The notes under the pieces: generated by a model | Database searches by the model: none | What the model saw: only the letters and a program-made list of their open reading frames with translations | Told to the model about the DNA's origin: nothing | Part shown: piece by piece, positions 1-4,609 of the stretch | Numbering within the stretch: the stretch's first letter is position 1 | How the letters are laid out: each line of letters begins with the position of its first letter | Assembly: GCA_016840965.1 (NCBI GenBank) | Contig: JAEORI010000200.1 | Span: 1-8,052 of the forward strand | Source: Candidatus Thorarchaeota archaeon | Lineage (GTDB): Archaea; Asgardarchaeota; Thorarchaeia; Thorarchaeales; Thorarchaeaceae | DNA length: 8,052 bases | Reading direction: 5' to 3' | Program-made: the position numbers and the translations under genes

Positions 1-64
1 CCCAGAAATCAAGTACTTCTTTTTCCAATGCCTGTGGGTCATATCGTTTTGGTAGTGGACTCAT
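1..64 (-). CDS. Class I aminoacyl-tRNA synthetase, N-terminal fragment (ValRS/IleRS type)
   Basis: Only the first 21 codons are inside the window; the gene continues past the left edge. Reading from an ATG at 64-62, the peptide contains LPKRYDPQALEKEVLDFW. A start of the form LPK-x-YDP followed by an E-K and a D/E-FW pair is characteristic of the N-terminus of valyl-tRNA synthetases, and the EKEVLDFW part also resembles isoleucyl-tRNA synthetases. Such enzymes charge their cognate tRNA in the cytoplasm. The start is supported by an AGAGGAT Shine-Dalgarno (71-77) six bases upstream. Which amino acid is used cannot be settled from 21 residues. ValRS is my first guess and IleRS the second. Confidence 0.62.
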   Translation of the reverse strand, partial: MSPLPKRYDPQALEKEVLDFW

Positions 65-70
65 GTCAGT

Positions 71-77
71 ATCCTCT
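71..77 (-). promoter_or_regulatory. Shine-Dalgarno for the aminoacyl-tRNA synthetase
   Basis: On the minus strand this reads AGAGGAT and ends six bases before the ATG at 64-62, a normal archaeal spacing. It supports both the start codon and a leadered mRNA for this gene. Confidence 0.6.
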
Positions 78-131
78 CACTGAGATAATAGTTGGAGTAT
101 TCATAGAATTTCACAGAGCATTTCGGAGGCG

Positions 132-151
132 AGAACGTTCTAGAATATAGA
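132..151 (-). promoter_or_regulatory. Putative promoter and overlapping inverted-repeat operator of the synthetase gene
   Basis: On the minus strand a TATA-like TCTATATTC lies at 151-143, which would place the transcription start near 120 and give a leader of about 55 bases. Immediately downstream, and overlapping its edge, is the 10-base perfect palindrome AGAACGTTCT (132-141), interlocked with a second palindrome TTCTAGAA (138-145). Together they form alternating GAA/TTC units at 5-base steps. A palindrome between TATA box and start site is where an archaeal repressor would bind. The promoter is a moderate call and the operator role is inference. Confidence 0.4.
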
Positions 152-297
152 CTAGGGGGAAGGTCTTCTGATTCAGTTGATTTGGCAATCCGTCCTTTCC
201 AACTTTTCTCACCTATTCGCTCTCTGGTATCTCATTCTGACTCAGTTAAAAAACCTTAGGTTAAAACCTTTTGACCATTCAGGAAATCCAACCAATG

Positions 298-304
298 TTT
301 AATT
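298..304 (+). promoter_or_regulatory. TATA-like box for the CxxC-protein/MazG-like unit
   Basis: TTTAATT is centred about 27 bases before position 328, so transcription would begin just before the first possible start codons (GTG 331, ATG 340). The message would be leaderless or nearly so, which fits the lack of a clear Shine-Dalgarno there. About 40 bases further upstream is an 11-base inverted repeat, AACCT-T-AGGTT (252-262), which could bind a regulator. Confidence 0.4.
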
Positions 305-339
305 GAAATTTCTAAACCATCTTTTGTGATGTGAATGCA

Positions 340-1014
340 ATGAGCGCTCTGGAAGAAAGACCTCTTGACAAACTTGCAGAAATGATTTTCAATGTTCTTT
401 GGAAAGATCTTCTTGAGGTATGGAAAGCTATTCGAAAAAAGATGGACCAAGAAGGAACAGAAGCTGTGAAGGCAGCATTTGATGATGCTGCGGGTCGATT
501 TACCAAGGGGCCATTCAAAGAACATCTTGAAGTGAGATGGGGTATGAACTTGTGCGTTCACTGCAATGATGATAATATTGAGAAGAATGGGATCGCATAC
601 GTTGAACCTACTGGTGATGGACTTGAGTTCAACCAGTGTTTGAACTGTCGTATCGGTATTCTGTACAAACTTGTCACTGCGACTGCAACTCTGGATACTT
701 ACAATGTAATTGTGGGCAGTCCTGAGCAATTCAATGGGATGTCAATCTATTGGAATGCGATTGTCCCTGAAGGAATGAAGAAGTTCCTACCGACCTATGA
801 GATAGTTGATGGTGAAGGCCAATGGCAAGGAACCATTTCCTTTGATGATTCATTTAGCGTCAAGTTTCTCCCCTTCGTAGCAATGACAGCATCCACACCA
901 AGAGATTCTGAGGCTCCATGGACTACGGACCTTCCCGGAACAATCAAACTTGCTGTTGACGCTTTTCTTGCTGATGCAAAATATCAGGTTGAGGTTGCAC
1001 TTGCTCTAAAGTAA
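340..1014 (+). CDS. Unrecognised protein with two CxxC pairs
   Basis: This encodes 224 residues from ATG 340; an in-frame GTG at 331 would add three residues and could serve a leaderless mRNA. I do not recognise the family. The N-terminal 60 residues are charged and probably helical (LDKLAEMIF, KDLLEVWKAIRKKM). A CVHC pair (C72, C75) and a CLNC pair (C100, C103), 24 residues apart, look like a zinc ribbon or another metal site. The remaining 120 residues are mixed and include aromatic-rich segments. There is no signal peptide or membrane segment, so it is likely cytosolic. The small MazG-like gene starts 16 bases after its stop codon, so the two are probably co-transcribed. Metal binding is inferred from the cysteine spacing alone, and no function is proposed. 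Confidence 0.75.
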   Translation: MSALEERPLDKLAEMIFNVLWKDLLEVWKAIRKKMDQEGTEAVKAAFDDAAGRFTKGPFKEHLEVRWGMNLCVHCNDDNIEKNGIAYVEPTGDGLEFNQCLNCRIGILYKLVTATATLDTYNVIVGSPEQFNGMSIYWNAIVPEGMKKFLPTYEIVDGEGQWQGTISFDDSFSVKFLPFVAMTASTPRDSEAPWTTDLPGTIKLAVDAFLADAKYQVEVALALK

Positions 1015-1020
1015 TGGTTG

Positions 1021-1027
1021 GGTGATC
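1021..1027 (+). promoter_or_regulatory. Shine-Dalgarno GGTGATC that fixes a TTG start
   Basis: GGTGATC is exactly complementary to the GATCACC part of the archaeal 16S rRNA 3' end. It ends three bases before TTG 1031, and its GGTG core sits six bases upstream. A GTG at 1022 in the same frame lies inside this motif and so is unlikely to be the start. Confidence 0.65.
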
Positions 1028-1030
1028 ATT

Positions 1031-1339
1031 TTGAATGAAAAACTAGTACGAGATAAGGTACCCGAGCTAATCAGGGAGAATGGCGGAAATCCTAAGATTC
1101 GAATTGCAGGTCCTGATGAGCTTGATGTGCTTCTTCGTGAAAAAATCGTTGAGGAAGCAAAGGAATTCCTTTTCACTGGTGATACTGAAGAGCTTGTCGA
1201 CATTCAAGAAGCCATCGAAGCACTGCTCAAACTTAGGAAAGCAGATACAGCTCTAATCGAGCTCCAGCGTCACACTAAACTCCTTGCACGTGGTGGTTTT
1301 ACTCAGGGGTATGTTCTTTCTTCCGATGAACCGGATTAG
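1031..1339 (+). CDS. MazG-like NTP pyrophosphohydrolase (phosphoribosyl-ATP pyrophosphohydrolase-like)
   Basis: The protein has 102 residues from TTG 1031. It opens with NEKLVRDKVPELIRENG, the KLVRDK(I/V)PE signature of small all-alpha NTP pyrophosphatases related to MazG and HisE. Likely metal-binding acids are E41, E42 and E45 (EEAKEF), then E54 and D57 (EELVD), the compact form of the EExxE...ExxD motif. The C-terminal RGGFTQGYVL is also typical of this group. Family members hydrolyse nucleoside triphosphates to monophosphates and pyrophosphate, and are thought to clear non-canonical nucleotides. The length is normal for the single-domain form. It is probably translated from the same mRNA as the upstream CxxC protein. 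A true HisE role is less likely because no histidine gene is nearby. Confidence 0.87.
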   Translation: MNEKLVRDKVPELIRENGGNPKIRIAGPDELDVLLREKIVEEAKEFLFTGDTEELVDIQEAIEALLKLRKADTALIELQRHTKLLARGGFTQGYVLSSDEPD

Positions 1340-1381
1340 GAAATAGCTCACTTTACATACTCTGAAAACTCGGGAAGTGCT

Positions 1382-1388
1382 TTTATAC
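1382..1388 (+). promoter_or_regulatory. TATA-like box of the tes-family gene
   Basis: TTTATAC lies about 80 bases before the tes ATG and predicts a transcription start around 1411-1415, just before a leader hairpin. A T-run at 1391-1397, immediately downstream, could also terminate the preceding MazG-like unit. Confidence 0.5.
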
Positions 1389-1415
1389 TAATTTTTTCAA
1401 CTCGAAATTGTGAAT

Positions 1416-1436
1416 ACCACCCTGTTTAGTGGTGGT
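1416..1436 (+). promoter_or_regulatory. Leader hairpin upstream of the tes-family gene
   Basis: ACCACC (1416-1421) pairs with GGTGGT (1431-1436) around a 9-base loop. A second register (CCAC 1417-1420 with GTGG 1429-1432) is possible. It sits near the predicted 5' end of the mRNA and leaves the Shine-Dalgarno GGAGTGA (1450-1456) free, six bases before ATG 1463. A stability or translational role is inference. Confidence 0.35.
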
Positions 1437-1462
1437 TCCATGTGGTCATGGAGTGAATTATT

Positions 1463-3112
1463 ATGGCTACTGATGAAGTTAAACGAATCCCTGAAGTCCC
1501 AGTTACACATGAGGATGGCGGGCCAATCTCAAGGTATCATGTTGAGAGATATCCAGTCAAGGAGTTGCCGTATGACACCGAAAGCATTTGTCCTGAATGT
1601 TTCTTGACAGACGATAAAGTCCACGTTATCAAGGCAACACTATATGAAGAAGATGGGAAGGTCATGTACAAGAAGACCTGCGAAGAACACGGTGAGTTTA
1701 TTGATGTCTACTGGGGCGATGCTGAAATGTTCAAGAGGGCACAAAAATGGTGGTACAAGTCAATTGGACTTGATAATCCCCGAACTGAAACTGTGAAGGG
1801 TTGTCCAGAAGACTGTGGTCAATGTCCGGAGCACAAGTCTCATACTGCCCTTGCTCTTCTAGATGTAACAAATCGATGTAATCTTCGATGTCCAATTTGT
1901 TTTGCTGTTGCTGCTGAAGGTGGTACGGTCTATGAACCCGAGCCCCAAGAAGTCTTTGATATGCTGAAGAATCTTCGAAGTAATTTACCAGTTCCAGCAC
2001 CAGCTATTCAATTTGCAGGTGGTGAACCAACTGTAAGTAAGCACCTTCCACAATACATCAAATGGGCAAAACAACTTGGTTTTAGACATGTTCAGATTGC
2101 TAGTAATGTAATCCGAATTGGTAAGAGTAAAGAGTATCTCCAAGAACTTCGTGATGCTGGTTTGTCCACTATTTACATGCAGTTTGATGGCATAACTCCT
2201 GACCCATATCTTGCGGCACGTGGCACAAATCTCCTTCCATTGAAAAAACAAGCCATCCAGAATGCACGCGAGGTTGGAATGGAATCTCTAGTTTTGGTGC
2301 CAACTGTAGTCCGTGGAGTCAATGATGATCAACTAGGCGGTATCATTGAATTTGCAGTAGAAAACCGAGATGTCGTAAGATGTGTCAATTTCCAACCAGT
2401 GAGCATTACCGGACGTATCGATCATACAGCACGTCATGAAATGCGCATCACAATTCCTGATGCTATTCATCTAATTGAGAAACAGACTGGTGGCCGAATT
2501 CCACACACTGAGTGGTACCCTGTGCCATCAATGATGCCCGTTGGTCGTGCACTCGGTCTTATTAAAGGTGGTCCGGATCTCGAACTAAGTTCTCATTTTG
2601 CTTGTGGAATGGCTACTTTCATCTATATTGATGATGATGGTGGCTACAGACCAATTACGGACTTGATTGATGTTGATAAGTTCCTAGTCTTACTCGAAGA
2701 GATTGCCAATCTCTACGCTGATGGAGCAAGAGGTGCAAGTACAAGAGCCAAGGCAAAGCTCGCAGCGGGTGCACGTCATATCAAGAAGAAAGGACTCATT
2801 AAGGACCTTCTTAGTGCATTCCTTAACCGCGGTGATTATGAGTCACTAGCTAAGCTGATGCGACGTATCATTATGATTGGTATGATGCACTTCCAGGATC
2901 CATACAACTTTGACCTTGAGCGAGTCCAACATTGTGACATCAACTATTCTGTTCCTGATGGAAGAATTATCCCCTTCTGTACAATGAACACCATTCATCG
3001 ATCAAGAGTAGAAGAGAAATTCTCTAAGACAATTGAGGAATGGCGTACTGGTCACAAACCAAATCAGGTTGAAGAAGAAAGCATTTCTAAACCCTATAGC
3101 AGTGAAACATAG
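1463..3112 (+). CDS. tes: Radical SAM protein, tetraether lipid synthase (Tes/MJ0619) family
   Basis: The protein has 549 residues, with ATG 1463 preceded by GGAGTGA. The radical SAM cluster motif is C139-x3-C143-x2-C146 (RCNLRCPICF), followed by the SAM-binding GGEP at 186-189. The rest matches the MJ0619 family as I know it: AIQFAGGEPTV, IYMQFDGITPDPY, an AARG near 251-254, LVLVPTVVRGVND and VNFQPVSITGR. Other cysteines are C43-x2-C46 with C73-x2-H76 (rubredoxin-like or zinc site), C114-x3-C118-x2-C121 (likely auxiliary cluster), and C307, C381, C491 and C506 (further ligands). Tes joins the phytanyl chain ends of two archaeols by radical C-C coupling to make GDGT membrane-spanning lipids. 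Older databases call the family a pterin methyltransferase. The basic, Ala/Gly-rich stretch at 420-443 may be a flexible or membrane-facing loop. Assignment to the family is strong; the exact lipid reaction is less sure, since paralogs modify GDGTs in other ways. The gene appears monocistronic. Confidence 0.85.
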   Translation: MATDEVKRIPEVPVTHEDGGPISRYHVERYPVKELPYDTESICPECFLTDDKVHVIKATLYEEDGKVMYKKTCEEHGEFIDVYWGDAEMFKRAQKWWYKSIGLDNPRTETVKGCPEDCGQCPEHKSHTALALLDVTNRCNLRCPICFAVAAEGGTVYEPEPQEVFDMLKNLRSNLPVPAPAIQFAGGEPTVSKHLPQYIKWAKQLGFRHVQIASNVIRIGKSKEYLQELRDAGLSTIYMQFDGITPDPYLAARGTNLLPLKKQAIQNAREVGMESLVLVPTVVRGVNDDQLGGIIEFAVENRDVVRCVNFQPVSITGRIDHTARHEMRITIPDAIHLIEKQTGGRIPHTEWYPVPSMMPVGRALGLIKGGPDLELSSHFACGMATFIYIDDDGGYRPITDLIDVDKFLVLLEEIANLYADGARGASTRAKAKLAAGARHIKKKGLIKDLLSAFLNRGDYESLAKLMRRIIMIGMMHFQDPYNFDLERVQHCDINYSVPDGRIIPFCTMNTIHRSRVEEKFSKTIEEWRTGHKPNQVEEESISKPYSSET

Positions 3113-3130
3113 GTTTCTTTCGAATGGTGT

Positions 3131-3169
3131 TGGTGTCTAATTAAATGGCACACACCACTCCTATTTTTT
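3131..3169 (+). terminator. Terminator of the tes-family gene
   Basis: TGGTGT (3131-3136) pairs with ACACCA (3152-3157), and a six-T run follows at 3164-3169 within a longer T-rich stretch (to about 3184). It begins 19 bases after the tes stop codon. Archaeal termination relies mainly on the T-tract, and the hairpin strengthens the call. Confidence 0.5.
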
Positions 3170-3354
3170 CTATTCTAACTTTTTACCTAGACATACCATC
3201 GAACTTTAAGTAAGAAAATGAAAAAATCTTAGAGCAAGAATCATCGGAAATCGCCCTCGTAAAATTGCATTTTTGTAAGGTTTGGCGCCACATAATTTTG
3301 TGAATTTTCCCAGTACCAAAACAAACTTTAATAAGCAGAACATAGAGTTAATAA
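3170..3354. other. AT-rich gene-free spacer before the structured RNA
   Basis: I see no plausible gene here; the longest ATG frames are only a few codons. The stretch contains two similar TATA-like sequences, AACTTTAAGTAAG (about 3202-3214) and AACTTTAATAAGC (3324-3336), and the palindrome GGCGCC near 3284-3289. If the first TATA is used, the RNA would begin near 3234 and be about 320 bases long instead of about 200. Confidence 0.5.
3326..3335 (+). promoter_or_regulatory. Promoter of the putative structured RNA
   Basis: CTTTAATAAG is a TATA-like sequence preceded by an A-rich stretch (about 3317-3325) that could serve as a BRE. The expected start is about 3355, just ahead of the first pairing element of the RNA (GTAGGA at 3363). 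Confidence 0.45.
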
Positions 3355-3555
3355 CAATCTAAGTAGGACTGAACGGGCATAAACCGTGTTAAAGTAAAAT
3401 CAAAGGCGAGCGTGTGGGCTAGTTTTTCGTTACATGCCCTCAATTACGAAACTCCCCCCTCCTACCACGATTCCCACGTGCTCGCCACCTTATCCTTCTG
3501 CGAATAGAACGTGATTCTTAAAGCACGAAGCTTTCTTTGTCGTGTTTTATTTCTC
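3355..3555 (+). ncRNA. Putative structured non-coding RNA with H-type pseudoknot, family unrecognised
   Basis: The core (3405-3486) is about 57% G+C by hand count, well above its flanks. GGCGAGCGTGTGGG (3405-3418) pairs along all 14 positions with CCCACGTGCTCGCC (3473-3486); the two central pairs are G.U and U.G, which favours selection as RNA over a DNA palindrome. Inside it, AGTTTTTCGT (3421-3430) can pair with ACGAAACT (3446-3453), leaving two unpaired T. Two upstream elements match this loop in nested order: GTAGGA (3363-3368) with TCCTAC (3460-3465), and GGGCAT (3375-3380) with ATGCCC (3434-3439). These would form a pseudoknot across the main helix. It has its own TATA-like box and a terminator-like end. 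I see no SRP RNA, RNase P, 5S or tRNA signatures. It could instead be a long leader of the downstream PhzF-family gene. The 14-bp helix is solid; the 6-bp pairings could be chance. RNA ends are estimates. Confidence 0.55.
3520..3552 (+). terminator. Hairpin and T-tract ending the structured RNA
   Basis: AAAGCACGA (3520-3528) pairs with TCGTGTTTT (3540-3548): nine pairs with one G.U and an 11-base loop. The sequence then continues as ATTTCTC. It lies before the promoter of the PhzF-family gene, so it would separate the RNA from that gene. Alternatively it could act as a conditional terminator if the RNA is a leader; CGTG at 3510-3513 competes for CACG at 3524-3527. Confidence 0.5.
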
Positions 3556-3571
3556 AATCCGTATGGAATTC

Positions 3572-3578
3572 TTAATTA
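3572..3578 (+). promoter_or_regulatory. TATA-like box for the PhzF-family gene
   Basis: TTAATTA, centred on 3575, predicts a transcription start at about 3602. That is just before ATG 3607 and downstream of the in-frame TTG at 3592, so the mRNA is probably leaderless and TTG 3592 is unlikely to be used. Confidence 0.4.
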
Positions 3579-3606
3579 GTAACTAGGCAAATTGTCCATC
3601 AAGTTG

Positions 3607-4527
3607 ATGTTCATGTCCAGAAAACATGCTCTTGATGTGATTCAAGTTGATGCCTTCACCGATACACCATTCGGAGGAAATCCTGCGGCTGTAGTATTGG
3701 ATGCTGACCATGTCAGTGAAAAAACTATGAATAAGATTGCGCGTGAAATGAATGTAAGAGAAACCGTTTTTGTTTCTAAATCCAACGTGGCTGATTTCCA
3801 CTTTCGTTACATGACTCCAAAGAGTCAGATAGGTTTCTCTGGACACCCTACAATTGCCGCTTTTCATGCTCTGGTAGAAGAAGGCTATATTGAACTCGTT
3901 AGTGACATTACAATGGTACGTCTAGAAACTAGTGGTGGGATTCTGGATATAGAGATTGTGAGAAACGAATCAACTGGACATCATGAGATTCAGATTACGC
4001 ACAAGAAACCACAATTCATGGATACATATGACCCAAAGGAATATGTTGATGCTCTTGGATTGTCTCTGGCAGATATTCACTCTCCAAATCCACTCCAGAC
4101 TGTAAGCACAGGAACTCCTCATTTAATGGTTCCAGTTTCTACTAGTCGGTCATTAGATAAAATCAAACCTAATTGGGACCAGCTGAAAGAATTGCAAACA
4201 ACCTCTGATTATGTGTCAATGAGTGTTTTCACTAGGGATACGCGCGAACCTACATCTGATGCTCAAGTTAGACATTTTGCTCCTGCCCTTGGCGTCTATG
4301 AGGATCCTGTTTCAGGTTCAGCTGCAGGAAGCCTTGGTAGTTATTTGATCAAGTACGGACTAATGGAAGCAACCTATCCAGTGACAAGTATTGTTATTGA
4401 ACAAGGCCATTATGTTGAGCGACCCGGGAAAATATTTGTTGAAGTCCGTGGTAATCAAGAGGGCATTGATCAAGTCAAAGTGAGTGGAACTGGAGTTACA
4501 ATCATGAAGGGAAAACTCTATTTCTAA
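3607..4527 (+). CDS. PhzF-family isomerase/epimerase-like protein
   Basis: The protein has 306 residues from ATG 3607 (ATG 3613 is equally possible). The family fold is two similar halves with the active site between them, and its signatures are all present: VDAFTDTPFGGNPAAVV (14-30), NVRETVFV with the catalytic-type Glu at 52, MTPKSQIGFSGHPTIA with H80, STGTPHLMVPV (167-177), and EDPVSGSAAGS with D233. PhzF itself isomerises dihydro-hydroxyanthranilate in phenazine synthesis, but no other phenazine genes are present and most members have unknown substrates or act as small-molecule or amino-acid epimerases. The length is normal and the active-site residues are intact, so it should be active; its substrate is unknown. 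It lies 82 bases upstream of tldD on the same strand, possibly in one unit. Confidence 0.92.
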   Translation: MFMSRKHALDVIQVDAFTDTPFGGNPAAVVLDADHVSEKTMNKIAREMNVRETVFVSKSNVADFHFRYMTPKSQIGFSGHPTIAAFHALVEEGYIELVSDITMVRLETSGGILDIEIVRNESTGHHEIQITHKKPQFMDTYDPKEYVDALGLSLADIHSPNPLQTVSTGTPHLMVPVSTSRSLDKIKPNWDQLKELQTTSDYVSMSVFTRDTREPTSDAQVRHFAPALGVYEDPVSGSAAGSLGSYLIKYGLMEATYPVTSIVIEQGHYVERPGKIFVEVRGNQEGIDQVKVSGTGVTIMKGKLYF

Positions 4528-4598
4528 AAAGCTCTCAATTTTGTGACAACTCACTTGCTGGGCTCCAAAGACTTATCTAATTACTAGATTTGCAAACC

Positions 4599-4605
4599 GG
4601 TGACC
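4599..4605 (+). promoter_or_regulatory. Shine-Dalgarno of tldD
   Basis: GGTGACC has its GGTGA core six bases before ATG 4610, which favours that start over the in-frame ATG at 4622. A weak TATA-like ACTTATCTAATTA (4571-4583) just upstream could give tldD-tldE its own promoter. Confidence 0.55.
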
Positions 4606-4609
4606 TTCA

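Noticed and set aside
256..729. Long minus-strand open frame opposite the CxxC protein.
   Set aside because: It is antisense to a better-supported gene, has no family signature, and its protein looks like compositional noise. The same applies to other antisense frames at about 1731-2251, 4573-5028 and 6137-6922.
1410..1607. Plus-strand frame overlapping the start of the tes-family gene.
   Set aside because: It runs over the leader hairpin and ribosome site and into the tes coding sequence in another frame. The peptide has no recognisable features and no ribosome site of its own.
3405..3490. tRNA-like ends: GGCGAGC at 3405 and GCTCGCC followed by A at 3480-3487 could be an acceptor stem plus discriminator base.
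   Set aside because: The pairing continues to 14 bp, there is no D-arm or T-loop (no GTTCRA-type motif before the 3' arm), and no anticodon arm can be drawn.
3405..3490. Archaeal H/ACA guide RNA.
   Set aside because: The 3' arm is followed by ACC, not ACA, and the lower stem is too long and regular; no clear K-turn was seen.
3234..3555. RNase P or SRP RNA, given a possible length of about 320 bases from the upstream TATA-like box.
   Set aside because: The conserved core motifs of these RNAs, such as the SRP GGAAG/AGCAG loop or the RNase P core regions, are not visible, and the 5' half is AT-rich without strong helices.
3592..3606. TTG at 3592 as the start of the PhzF-family gene.
   Set aside because: It lies upstream of the predicted transcription start, has no Shine-Dalgarno, and would add residues not usual before the family's N-terminal motif. 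ATG 3607 or 3613 fits better.
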